Shown: in pieces, positions 42,604-49,586 of the stretch
How the letters are laid out: each line of letters starts with the position of its first letter
How positions within the stretch are numbered: position 1 is the stretch's first letter
DNA from: DASRVA01 sp050732935
Lineage (GTDB): Bacteria; Gemmatimonadota; Gemmatimonadetes; JACCXV01; JAHWKZ01
DNA: 49,586 bases
NCBI GenBank assembly: GCA_050732935.1
Contig: JBOHRW010000216.1
Location: 1 to 49,586 of the forward strand
Direction: 5' to 3'
Made by a program: the position numbers and the translations under genes
The notes under the pieces: model-generated
What the model was told of the DNA's origin: nothing
Database searches by the model: none
Seen by the model: the letters and a program-made list of their open reading frames with translations, nothing else

Positions 42604-43326
42604 CTAAGGTCCCGGAGGTCCCTCGCAGCCGACGCCGTCCAGGTTGCCGTCGAAACGATGCGGATCTACGCCTGTCACGCGAAATCGCGCGTGAGGAACG
42701 TCCGCGCAATCCAGATCAGGCGGTGGCGGCGGGATACATACATCCGAGTACGATGGATGGCAACCACCGGCTGAGGCCGGTGTCTCGGAGGGTGTGATGA
42801 TCCCGAGATCCAAGCGGCAGGTTCCGTCACGGAAGGCATCGGGCGCACAGCGGAAGGCCTCCACGCTGTAGAGGCCGATTCCCGACGTCCGGGCCGAATC
42901 GCCTGCGGCCCGAATCATGTCGACGTGTCGAACGTTGGGCGGAACCGGGTAGGCGACTGCGAATCCCTGCCGCACCATCATCGCGTTGACCATCCGGCCG
43001 TCCGGACGGTAGACGTAGGCGAGCAGCCGCCCGTACCGGTCTCGCCTCTCGACATCCAGCGCGATTCCCGCCTCCGATCCGACCGGGAGGATCGCCTCGA
43101 GAAACGCCTGGGCGGCACGGCCGAACGGCCCCTGGTTCTCCTCCGGGGCGTCGATCAGGAGCAGCCTGACCCTCTCCCCACCGCAATGGATCGTGTCCCC
43201 ATCGACGATCCTCTCGACAATGCAGGTCGCGGATGGGGTCTGGGGGAAGGCGGAGGCCGCCGTCAGGACCGGAAGAGGCAGAAACGCGGCGCTCGACAGA
43301 ACGGAGGGCAGCAGGATCCGCCTCAC
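42604..43326 (-). CDS. Secreted thermonuclease-like protein with Excalibur domain
   Basis: A 240-residue exported nuclease. The signal peptide runs to about residue 29. The SNase fold shows CIVERIVDGDTIHCGG, VRLLLIDAPEENQG and RRDRYGRLLAYVY, with the catalytic Arg and Asp/Glu residues. A Cys-rich C-terminal Excalibur calcium-binding motif follows (CADVPHARFR, DGNLDGVGCE). GTG 43326 is the start. The 347-bp gap (42257-42603) between this gene and the leader peptide holds no other supported gene. Confidence 0.88.
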   Translation of the reverse strand: MRRILLPSVLSSAAFLPLPVLTAASAFPQTPSATCIVERIVDGDTIHCGGERVRLLLIDAPEENQGPFGRAAQAFLEAILPVGSEAGIALDVERRDRYGRLLAYVYRPDGRMVNAMMVRQGFAVAYPVPPNVRHVDMIRAAGDSARTSGIGLYSVEAFRCAPDAFRDGTCRLDLGIITPSETPASAGGCHPSYSDVCIPPPPPDLDCADVPHARFRVTGVDPHRFDGNLDGVGCEGPPGP

Positions 43327-43539
43327 GCGAAGATGCTAGACGGTTTCCATTGTGCGCGCACCAGGATTACGAACCTGGGACTACCAGAGACTGACTTCAT
43401 CACGGCCGCAGTTGCTTTCTGCCCCGCGCGTGAGAGAACATTGGTCGGGGAGGGGATTCATTTGGAGCAGGAAAACGCCAACGCCGTGCCTGATCGGGCC
43501 TGGAGGAGTAAGTAAGAGGGTCGCCGCTTGTCATGTCCC

Positions 43540-43735
43540 TCAGTCTCCGAGCTGCTGCAGCCGCTCGACCAAGTCCGCGGGCGGTGAGTAGACGTATTTC
43601 CTTCCCACCTTTCGCCTCACGAGCAGGTGGCGATCGGCCAGCTCGTGGAGGTCGGTACGCGCGGTCTGATACGCGATGTCGTGGCTGGTCTGGTGAGATT
43701 CAATCGTATAGCGCGTCCCAGGATGACGCAGCGCG
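43540..43735 (-). pseudogene. Fragment of a Fic-family protein (C-terminal winged helix)
   Basis: The minus frame ending at TGA 43540 encodes RYTIESHQTSHDIAYQTART, then DLHELADRHLL, VRRKVGRKYVY and DLVERLQQLGD. This matches the C-terminal winged-helix part of Fic/DOC-type proteins. No Fic motif (HPFxxGNG) is present upstream, and the frame loses family resemblance near 43735. It looks like a decayed remnant beside the integration site. The rest of the 43327-43975 gap shows no supported gene. Confidence 0.6.
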
Positions 43736-43975
43736 TGGGCGGGCGGACCGCGTCGCCTGAGGGTGACCAGCCCCCAAGACCCACGGGGTGCAAACGCCAG
43801 GTCCCGAGAGGCCTCGACCTGCTGGATTGGAGGCCAGCGCTGACCTCCGCTGACCCACTGCCAATGTGGCGAATCGGGACGCTCTTGTCTCTGTCGACGT
43901 CACTGTGGCCCGCTGACGGCCCACTGGCAGGGCCGGTTATTGTGCGCTAACTTGTTGCAGTAAAGTGACTTAAGA

Positions 43976-44024
43976 TGGTGGGCGCAGGAGGATTCGAACC
44001 TCCGACCCCCTGCTTGTAAGGCAG
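43976..44024 (-). other. 3' fragment of tRNA-Val (TAC), left attachment site of an integrated element
   Basis: The minus strand carries anticodon-stem CTGC, loop CTTACAA (anticodon TAC), GCAG, variable region, T arm GGAGG-TTCGAAT-CCTCC, acceptor strand TGCGCCC, A and CCA. The D arm and 5' acceptor are missing; the next base (44025) breaks the stem. A tyrosine integrase begins 160 bp away. This is the usual att remnant of a tRNA-targeting element; the intact tRNA should be at the far end. Confidence 0.85.
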
Positions 44025-44083
44025 CTTCCCCCCGGGTTTCACGGTTCGTCGCTACTTCCCGCCTAACGGCTGAAACTCGTTGA

Positions 44084-44112
44084 TTGACAAGGGAATCTAC
44101 GTCGCGTAGAAT
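44084..44112 (+). promoter_or_regulatory. Consensus-like promoter for the integrase
   Basis: TTGACA (44084-44089), 17 bp, TAGAAT (44107-44112). Initiation near 44119 gives a leader of about 65 nt. The direct repeats at 44121-44162 lie within this leader and could be operators. One AACTCGTTG box abuts the -35. Confidence 0.6.
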
Positions 44113-44183
44113 AACTTTACGTTGCAGTCAAGTGCAGTCCGGTTGGACTCGCGTTGGACTCGACAGACTACGGGGAGGGTGCC

Positions 44184-45389
44184 ATGCCGAGGGCGAACAT
44201 CACCGACCGCTGGCTCAGGAGCGCGAAGTGCAAGGCGCTGCGCGAGCGCCGGCAGACCGACTATTGGGACACCAACCGCCCGGCCGGCTTCGGCGTGCGC
44301 GTCTCGCCGCTGACCGGGGTCAAAACCTTCGCCGTGCGCTACCGGTCGGGCGACCTGCGACGGTGCTACAAGCTCGGGGTCTACCCGAACACCACGCTCG
44401 CCCAGGCCCGTGAGGAGGCGCGGGAGCTTCTTCGCAGGGTCGGGCGCGGGGAGGACCCGGCGCGGGAGCGGCACGAGGCCCGGACAGCCCCGCCGCCCAT
44501 GACCGTCGGTGCATTCCTGGATCACTACCTCGAGCGCCACTCGAAGCCCCGCAAGAAGTCGTGGCGGGAGGATGCCCGGCGCATCGAGCGGGTCAAGGCG
44601 AAGCTCGGGGATCGCTCGCTCGCTGATCTCACGACCCCGGACGTGGCCGCGCTGCACGCCGAGGTCGGCAAGACCGCGCCGGTCGAGGCCAACCGGATCG
44701 TCCAGCTCATGACGGCGGCGCTCAACATGGCGCGCGAGTGGGGCCACCTGCCCGAAGGCGCGCCCAACGCAGCGGCGCAGGTCAAGCGGTACGCTGAACG
44801 TTCGCGCGAGCGGTTCCTCACCCGCGACGAGCTACCGCGCGTGATCGAGGCGCTGGCCGACGAGCTGAACCCCTACGTCCGGGGCGCGTTCATGCTCATC
44901 CTGCTGACCGGGCTCCGGAAGTCGGAGGCCCTGCGGCTCGAGTGGTCGCACGTTGACCTCGACAACCGGCTCCTACGCATCCCCGAGACGAAGGCCGGGG
45001 GCGGTCGGACCGTGCCGCTCAGCGACGCGACGGTCCAGCTCCTCGAGGGCCTGCCGCGGGAGACAAGCCCGTTCGTGTTCCCCGGTCGGACCCGGGGGAC
45101 GCATCTATCGGTGTCGAACATCAACCGGGCTTGGCGACGGGCGCGGAAGGCGGCCGGGGTTCCCGACGTAACGATCCACGACCTCCGCCGCTCGTGCGGC
45201 TCGTGGCTGGCCATGCAGGGTGTCGGGCTCCCCATCATCGGGGCGATCCTGGGCCACGCTTCACCCACGGCGACGGCGATCTACGCGCGCCTCCAGCCGG
45301 ACGCCGGTCGGGAAGCCCTCGACCGCTACTCCGACATGCTGGCCGGACTCACGAAGGACGCGGGGAAGGTCGTCGGGCGGATCGGCTGA
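44184..45389 (+). CDS. int: Tyrosine recombinase/integrase
   Basis: A 401-residue phage-type integrase. The N-terminal DUF4102-like arm-binding domain (RPAGFGVRVSPLTGVKTFAV; LGVYPNTTLAQAREEARELL) marks the P4-like group that targets tRNA genes. The SAM-like core-binding domain follows. Catalytic residues are R245 (TGLRKSEALRLEW), K in ETKAGGGR, H332-x2-R335 (IHDLRRSCGSWLAMQG), H358 (LGHASPTATAIYA) and nucleophile Y367. ATG 44184 has a GGGGAGGG site. It integrates and probably excises the element at tRNA-Val. Confidence 0.95.
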   Translation: MPRANITDRWLRSAKCKALRERRQTDYWDTNRPAGFGVRVSPLTGVKTFAVRYRSGDLRRCYKLGVYPNTTLAQAREEARELLRRVGRGEDPARERHEARTAPPPMTVGAFLDHYLERHSKPRKKSWREDARRIERVKAKLGDRSLADLTTPDVAALHAEVGKTAPVEANRIVQLMTAALNMAREWGHLPEGAPNAAAQVKRYAERSRERFLTRDELPRVIEALADELNPYVRGAFMLILLTGLRKSEALRLEWSHVDLDNRLLRIPETKAGGGRTVPLSDATVQLLEGLPRETSPFVFPGRTRGTHLSVSNINRAWRRARKAAGVPDVTIHDLRRSCGSWLAMQGVGLPIIGAILGHASPTATAIYARLQPDAGREALDRYSDMLAGLTKDAGKVVGRIG

Positions 45390-45444
45390 ACAGAACTTGA
45401 GCCACCCTAAAGTATTGTGCAGCAACGAGTTGGGTTGACACGCG

Positions 45445-45453
45445 TGGTATAAT
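45445..45453 (+). promoter_or_regulatory. Extended -10 promoter (TGGTATAAT)
   Basis: TATAAT at 45448-45453 with an upstream TG at the extended -10 position, 65 nt before the small gene at 45518. A TTGACA at 45435 is only 7 bp away, so it cannot be the partner of this -10. Confidence 0.5.
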
Positions 45454-45517
45454 GGTAGGGTGAGAAGGCGGCCCCGAACAGGCCGCGCACCCTACACCCC
45501 AAAGACGGAGGAACCCC

Positions 45518-45823
45518 ATGGTCAACACGCTGCGCCGCACCCTCGAGGACGGGAGCCCGGCCATCGCTCGCACCCTGCCGGAGGACCAGCCCTTCGGACT
45601 CGGCCTCGACACGGACCGCATCAGCGGCCGCGTGTTGATGCGCCACGGACCGAATGGGACGAGCGAGCTCTGGAACAGGATCGAGGACGCAATGCCGGCG
45701 GACGAGTACGGCTGGCGCTCCATCGACGACGACGACGGATGCGCCTACCTCCTCGGCCCGAACGGGGCCGGAGGGCTGACGCTGTTCGACGGGTTCGAGA
45801 TGGGAGAACGGACCACCGCGTAA
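45518..45823 (+). CDS. Small acidic protein of unknown function in the element
   Basis: A 101-residue protein with no signal peptide. ATG 45518 has a GGAGGA site. It is acidic (for example SIDDDDGCAYLLGPNGAG) with repeated GPNG turns, at HGPNGTSE and LGPNGAGG. No family recognised. Its own promoter and a possible terminator make it a monocistronic unit between two AACTCGTTG boxes, as for an accessory or regulatory gene. Confidence 0.65.
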   Translation: MVNTLRRTLEDGSPAIARTLPEDQPFGLGLDTDRISGRVLMRHGPNGTSELWNRIEDAMPADEYGWRSIDDDDGCAYLLGPNGAGGLTLFDGFEMGERTTA

Positions 45824-45852
45824 GCCACGCTCTCACCCACCATGGCACCGAG

Positions 45853-45877
45853 GGGCCGTGCCTGCATGGGCGGCCCC
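45853..45877 (+). terminator. Hairpin after the small acidic gene
   Basis: GGGGCCG (45853-45859) pairs with CGGCCCC (45871-45877) with an 11-nt loop, followed by CTTG. A weak intrinsic terminator candidate 30 nt after the stop. Confidence 0.4.
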
Positions 45878-45902
45878 CTTGCGCAGCAACGAGTTGAAGT
45901 CC

Positions 45903-45930
45903 GGTCCTGCTGCCGAGGTCCTGCTGCCGA
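45903..45930. repeat. Perfect 14-bp tandem repeat
   Basis: GGTCCTGCTGCCGA occurs twice in tandem (45903-45916 and 45917-45930). It lies in a 703-bp stretch (45824-46526) without a supported gene. Elsewhere in that stretch are a small AT-rich patch with TATAAC near 45960, a C7G8 run at 46162-46176 and the palindrome at 46286. Confidence 0.8.
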
Positions 45931-46285
45931 CGCTGGATCGCTCTCTCTTATGGATAGGGTATAACCAGTGTAAAGCTCTTTATTGGACAGAGTAGCGCCC
46001 GACCGGGGACCGGAAGGTGGCCTCACTTCGCTCAGCCGGGCCGTCGTCCACCACCACCCCTGACCACCCAGCTCCTCGACTCCTCGACCTCCACCAGCGA
46101 CGCACCGCGACCACCAGGCCCGCGACTTCGAAGGCCCAGCTGGCCCACTACAACTACTCCACCCCCCCGGGGGGGGCCTCCCCCCCACCGGAGGACGGGA
46201 TTCGCGGCGACGGCGGAGGCGGATGCCCTTCTGGAGACTTGGGCGACCGCGCCAGGGTCCCCCCTCGCCTCCCTCGAGCCATGCT

Positions 46286-46299
46286 TGACTTATAAGTCA
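46286..46299. promoter_or_regulatory. 14-bp perfect palindrome, candidate operator
   Basis: TGACTTATAAGTCA is a perfect palindrome that overlaps a -35-like TTGACT (46285-46290). An extended -10-like TGCTACCTT follows at 46308-46316, though the 20-bp spacing is long. It lies 228 bp before the AlpA-like gene and is AT-rich against its surroundings. Confidence 0.5.
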
Positions 46300-46526
46300 C
46301 GCGACGGTGCTACCTTTCATGTGGCTCATGGTTCGGCCACCATCTACGGCACGCGGCCATCGTGCTGGGAGGCGGCTTCTCGCGGCGAGCCAGCGGCGCC
46401 GGGCATCAACAACCGGGGTCGCCCCGCGAGCGACAGAGAGGGAGACCAGGGGACCGCACTGCCGCGAGGGTGCGTGTTGCTTCGGCTCCTTTTTTTGTTG
46501 TCTGTACCTGAACGTGGAGGAGAGAG

Positions 46527-46769
46527 ATGAGCACCGAGAGATTACCGCGGATGCTGCGGACGGCGGAGGTCGCCGCGCGGCTCGGCCTCTCGAGGACGAC
46601 GATCTGGCGGCTTTCGAAGGACCCCTCGAGCGGGTTCCCGCAGCCGCGGCAGATCTCGCCTGGGGCGGTCGCGTTCAGCGAGGAGGAGCTCGTGCAGTAC
46701 CTGGCGCTTCTGCCGTCGGGCGGTGGGGTGATGCGGGGACGCAAGGCGGCGAACGATGGCGACGGGTAG
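46527..46769 (+). CDS. AlpA/excisionase-like HTH protein
   Basis: An 80-residue DNA-binding protein. The MerR-like HTH_17 unit is LRTAEVAARLGLSRTTIWRL followed by the wing GFPQPRQISPGAVAFSEEEL. ATG 46527 follows GGAGGAGAG. Relatives act as excisionase or as activators of integrase genes in P4-like elements. It overlaps the helicase start by 14 nt, so helicase translation is probably coupled. Confidence 0.87.
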   Translation: MSTERLPRMLRTAEVAARLGLSRTTIWRLSKDPSSGFPQPRQISPGAVAFSEEELVQYLALLPSGGGVMRGRKAANDGDG

Positions 46770-48750
46770 CGCAGACCTCGAAACCGCGGCGGTGGACTAC
46801 ATCGGGATGCATCCCCGTTCCACCATCGGCGACGTGATGCGAGGGTCTCCGGCCTTCGAGGATGTGACGCATGACGACACGGCGGCGGTCGTGCTGGCGG
46901 CCGTCGAGCGCGGTGAGGTTGAGCAGGTCGACCGCGACGGAGCGGCCGTAGCGCTCTACAGTCGGGTGGCGCGTCCCCCGGACCGGCCTTCGGCACTTCC
47001 CAAGGCGGCACCGAAGCCGACGAAGCCCGCGCGCGCCTCGGCAGGGCCGACCACAACCAGGCAGCTTCTCAAGCCGATCCCCGATAGGGCTCCCGCCGCG
47101 ATCGCCCGCCAGGAGCCGCCTGGTGCGGCCGTTTCCGTGCCCTTGCGCCGCGAGGCGCTGGACGAGGCCGAGGTCTCCGTGCTCGGGGCGGTCATGGTCG
47201 ATGACGCCGGGCCTGTGGCCGATCGGGTCCTCCGCGAGCTGCCGGAGGAGGATTTCCGCCACACGTCGCATCGCCTCATTCTCCGGGCCATCGGGTCGCT
47301 CCGGGATCGGCGAGAGGGGACCGACGCCGTGTCGATCGCCGCCGAGCTCGAGACGGCGGGAGACCTCGACCGCGCTGGTGGGCTGGAGTATCTGGCGTCC
47401 ATCCTGGACACCGTTCCCACGGCGGTCAACGTGGGGTCGCATATCCGCATCGTGCGGGAGGCGGCTGCGCGTAGGCGCGAGGAGCGGTACCGCCGCCAGC
47501 TCATCGGCGACCTGGAGGACCGCCGCCGGCCGGTTGCGCAGATCCTCGCAGAAGCAAGCGAGGAGTGGCGCGGCGCGGGGTGGGATAGAGACCGTGTCAG
47601 CGTCGAGGGCCTGTTCCGGCCTTACACGCTCACCGCCGCTCGCAGCGACAGGGCGGCCGCTGGTGCAGGTAGCTCGACCGGCTTCCCCGGGTTCGACGAG
47701 ATGGGATTCCTGCTCCAGCCCGGCAATGTCTACGGCGTTGCCGGGCGCCAGGGCAGCGGCAAGACGGCGCTCCTCCTCGAAATGGCCATGCGTCACGTCG
47801 AGACGACCCCGGACGCCTGCGCAGTGGTCGTTTCTTTTGAGGGCCAGCGGTACGAGCTGTACCTCCGGCTCCTGCTCCGGCAAGTGGCCCGGAAGCGGGT
47901 CGAGGAAGGACAGGAGCCCGGCGCACCGCCACGGAGAGACGCCGACCGGTGGCTCGTGGCGGGCGAAATCCGCTACGACGACGACACGCGACCGGCCACC
48001 ATGTTCAGGCGGTGGGAAGATGAGCTGGCCGAAGCGGCCGAAGTGCTGGACGCCCATATCGAGGCGGGCCGGCTCGTAATCATCGACGGCGACGACGTTC
48101 CGTCGGAGGACGGCGCCGGAGCCGTTACCGCGTCGCGCCTCATGGTTGCCCTCAGCCGGGCTCCGCGACGACCGACACTCGTTCTCGTTGACTACTTCCA
48201 GAAAGTGCGGCCCGACGACCGGTCGGAGTCGCGGTACTTGCAACTCGCCACGATCAGCGACCGCCTCAGGCGGTACGCCAAGGGCGACGGCGACCCCGAC
48301 CGAGCAGTCCCCGTCCTGACCGCCGCTCAGGTGAACCGTGACGCAGCCGACCGCCAGCCCGGACTCGACAACGTGCGCGAGGCCGACGACCTGGGGAACG
48401 ACGCCGCCGGGCTGATCACCATCCGGATGCCCGACACCGACGACACGGTGAAGCGGATGACGCTGCGCATCGTCAAGCACCGGCACGGATCGACCGGCGG
48501 TGGGTTCGACCTCAACTTCCACGGCCCGACCGGCTACTTCGCGGAGCCCGACGCCGAAGCCGAGAAGGCCGCCAGGACCGCCGCCACGCGGACCCGCATC
48601 CGAACCGATGTTGCCCGAAACCTGGCCGAGAACCCTGACGCCTCGACCCGAGAGATCCGCGAGAACGTCAAGGGCAACGCGACCGTAATCGGTGAGGTCG
48701 TGAAAGAAATCCGAAATAGGGACGGAACCGGTGACGGAACCACTCTGTAG
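46756..48750 (+). CDS. DnaB-like replicative helicase of the element
   Basis: A 664-residue protein. Residues 8-68 resemble a winged helix (TAAVVLAAVERGEVEQVDRD), an addition not in chromosomal DnaB. A Pro/Ala linker leads to a DnaB N-terminal domain (about 138-235; VSVLGAVMVDDAGPVADRVL) and a RecA-like core with Walker A GRQGSGKTAL (about 330), a FEGQ-type motif and Walker B TLVLVDYFQKV (about 475). The end (TREIRENVKGNATVIGEVV) again looks like a small helical DNA-binding tail. It likely unwinds DNA for element replication. Adjacent GGAACC boxes could be its origin. Confidence 0.9.
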   Translation: MATGSADLETAAVDYIGMHPRSTIGDVMRGSPAFEDVTHDDTAAVVLAAVERGEVEQVDRDGAAVALYSRVARPPDRPSALPKAAPKPTKPARASAGPTTTRQLLKPIPDRAPAAIARQEPPGAAVSVPLRREALDEAEVSVLGAVMVDDAGPVADRVLRELPEEDFRHTSHRLILRAIGSLRDRREGTDAVSIAAELETAGDLDRAGGLEYLASILDTVPTAVNVGSHIRIVREAAARRREERYRRQLIGDLEDRRRPVAQILAEASEEWRGAGWDRDRVSVEGLFRPYTLTAARSDRAAAGAGSSTGFPGFDEMGFLLQPGNVYGVAGRQGSGKTALLLEMAMRHVETTPDACAVVVSFEGQRYELYLRLLLRQVARKRVEEGQEPGAPPRRDADRWLVAGEIRYDDDTRPATMFRRWEDELAEAAEVLDAHIEAGRLVIIDGDDVPSEDGAGAVTASRLMVALSRAPRRPTLVLVDYFQKVRPDDRSESRYLQLATISDRLRRYAKGDGDPDRAVPVLTAAQVNRDAADRQPGLDNVREADDLGNDAAGLITIRMPDTDDTVKRMTLRIVKHRHGSTGGGFDLNFHGPTGYFAEPDAEAEKAARTAATRTRIRTDVARNLAENPDASTREIRENVKGNATVIGEVVKEIRNRDGTGDGTTL

Positions 48751-48899
48751 GGCCGGTTCCAAAGACCGGTTCCACCCGCATGGAACCGCCACGGAACCGG
48801 GGAACCGGTCGGGCCTCAAAGCCGGGGTGGTTCCGCCCGCCCGGGGGGTTAAGAAAGACCCCCCGGCGGAACCGCCCCGGATGACCCCCCGGCGGAACC
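48724..48899. repeat. Cluster of ten GGAACC/GGTTCC boxes, iteron-like
   Basis: GGAACC at 48724, 48736, 48782, 48793, 48801, 48868 and 48894; GGTTCC at 48755, 48768 and 48829. Most are flanked as CGGAACCG. The last two lie in a tandem repeat (48857-48882 and 48883-48907) starting GACCCCCCGGCGGAACCGCC. A 9-bp hairpin, CCGGGGGGT/ACCCCCCGG, spans 48841-48866. The region joins the helicase 3' end to the next gene. Origin or operator are both possible. Confidence 0.7.
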
Positions 48900-48929
48900 G
48901 CCCGGATGAGCGACCTGAGGGGGAAACGG

Positions 48930-49382
48930 ATGACCGTCGTTGCTGACACCGAAATGACCGTCCAGGAGGCCCTCGAACGGCTGGCCGCGGAGTATGGCGT
49001 CGAGCCCATCACCCACCCCGGCATCATCCGCCTGCGTCGTGGCGACGGGCAGGCCCCACCCCTTGAATCGTACCGGGAAGCGGGGGTCGTGCGGAAGCGC
49101 CAGCGCGACCCGGAGCTGATCAAGGAACTGCGGACGTGGAACGGGGCGCGGGAGCGGCAGCGTCGGTCGGCCGCCTTCGGGTGGGCCAGCCGTGAGACGC
49201 CAGCGGGATGCTGGGCATGGGCCGCCGGGCAGCGGCCGGACCTCCGGGTCGAACTGGACACGGCCTTTGATTCAATCCGCGCCGCGTTCGGTGAGCGCGA
49301 CCCCGGCACGCTCTCGCTCGCCCTCTTGCGGTTCCGGGGCGTCATCCTGGCGGCGGTCTCCGCCTACCGGGCGACCCCGTGA
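48930..49382 (+). CDS. Hypothetical protein of the element
   Basis: A 150-residue protein. ATG 48930 is chosen for its GAGGGGGA site; ATG 48906 in frame is the alternative. It starts with a helical part (EMTVQEALERLAAEYGVEP) and contains a basic stretch (RERQRRSAAFGW). No family recognised. The stop overlaps the SSB-like start (TGATG), and it lies between helicase and SSB, so a replication role is likely but unproven. Confidence 0.7.
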   Translation: MTVVADTEMTVQEALERLAAEYGVEPITHPGIIRLRRGDGQAPPLESYREAGVVRKRQRDPELIKELRTWNGARERQRRSAAFGWASRETPAGCWAWAAGQRPDLRVELDTAFDSIRAAFGERDPGTLSLALLRFRGVILAAVSAYRATP

Positions 49383-49586
49383 TGAGCGCCTACCGCTACA
49401 AGAGGCCCAGCGTGCCGAACGAGGTCCGCATCATCGGACGGCTGACGAGCGACCCCGAACCGGAGGGCGCAGGCGTGTTGCTGCGGCTCCGAGTCACCTA
49501 CGGAATCAGCCGCGTCGAGCGCATGGTCCTGGCGACGGGCGGCGGGGCGGCGGCGGCCCGTGAGCTCCACGCGGGCGACCTGGTGT
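49382..49586 (+). CDS. Single-stranded DNA-binding-like protein (3' end beyond window)
   Basis: About 68 residues are visible. PNEVRIIGRLTSDPEPEG matches the first strands of the SSB OB fold (compare the usual NxVxLIGRLxxDPE). The strand LLRLRVTYGISRVERMVLAT follows. ATG 49382 overlaps the previous stop. It would coat single-stranded DNA near the helicase. The window ends inside the gene. Confidence 0.6.
   Translation, partial: MSAYRYKRPSVPNEVRIIGRLTSDPEPEGAGVLLRLRVTYGISRVERMVLATGGGAAAARELHAGDLV

Larger units (their letters stand above)
43949..45895. repeat. Four AACTCGTTG boxes flanking the integrase gene
   Basis: AACTTGTTG at 43949-43957 (one mismatch), AACTCGTTG at 44074-44082, and the inverted form CAACGAGTT at 45423-45431 and 45887-45895. 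The last two share 14 identical bases (GCAGCAACGAGTTG). In addition GTTGCAGTnAAGTG occurs at 43954 and 44121. GTTGGACTCG is repeated at 44142 and 44153. These could be integrase arm sites or operators. Confidence 0.55.

Noticed and set aside
43976..44040. Complete tRNA-Val gene
   Set aside because: The 5' half (acceptor and D arm) is absent and the anticodon stem breaks at 44025; it is an att remnant.
45435..45453. TTGACA plus TATAAT as one promoter
   Set aside because: Only 7 bp separate them. The extended -10 alone is the better reading.
46285..46530. An 81-codon plus frame before the AlpA-like gene
   Set aside because: No ribosome binding site, low-complexity product, and it covers the palindromic promoter region.
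48841..48866. Intrinsic terminator after the helicase
   Set aside because: The 9-bp GC hairpin has no T tract and forms part of the box/tandem-repeat region leading into the next gene.

Overview
This is a GC-rich bacterial chromosome segment. Its genes are packed into operons, and about nineteen neighbouring genes overlap by exactly 4 nt (ATGA, GTGA or TTGA), which implies translational coupling. The gene content (HemQ-type heme synthesis, two aa3-type oxidases, many c-type cytochromes, PKD-containing secreted protease, hydantoinase pair) fits an aerobic diderm such as Gemmatimonadota or a relative. That placement is inference, not shown by any marker gene here.

Layout. (1) 1-5676, minus: tRNA-Asp then hemA-hemC-hemD-hemB-hemQ-hemL, a coupled heme operon cut by the left window edge. 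(2) 5820-7472: a secreted TPR protein, divergent from (3) 7705-12110, plus: a caa3-type cytochrome c oxidase (coxB fused to cytochrome c, coxA, coxC, coxD, membrane protein). (4) 12135-12985: a 183-bp MITE-like element and a vapBC pair whose toxin ends inside the element. (5) 13052-22946, minus: a cytochrome bd-superfamily core subunit without a quinol loop, two membrane cytochromes c, a diheme/EB_dh-like protein, a blue-copper lipoprotein and a second aa3 oxidase. This looks like one respiratory supercluster and is the most interesting region. (6) 22972-23495: a vapC with only the tail of its antitoxin, jammed against the 5' end of the bd-like gene. (7) 23555-31958, minus: genes linked by PCP_red domains (a radical SAM/SPASM enzyme, a double universal-stress protein, a Zn-ribbon protein), with an Mrp-type ATPase, a ferredoxin, a cyclase-family enzyme and a TIGR02587/TIGR02588-like membrane pair. 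(8) 31998-43326: aldo/keto reductase, NTF2-like protein, a large subtilase lipoprotein with duplicated PKD/LamG-like modules, hydantoinase A/B, a TPR protein with a coupled leader peptide, and a secreted nuclease.

(9) 43976-49586 is the left end of an integrated element. A 49-bp 3' fragment of tRNA-Val lies beside a tyrosine integrase, followed by a small unknown protein, an AlpA-like HTH protein, a DnaB-like helicase, a cluster of ten GGAACC boxes, an unknown protein and a truncated SSB-like gene. The right end and the intact tRNA-Val should lie beyond the window.

How it works together: the hem operon supplies heme for the many cytochromes, and the two oxidases plus the bd-like core form branched or linked electron outlets. 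The PCP_red/radical SAM/Mrp/ferredoxin genes could build an Fe-S or modified tetrapyrrole cofactor; that last link is inference.
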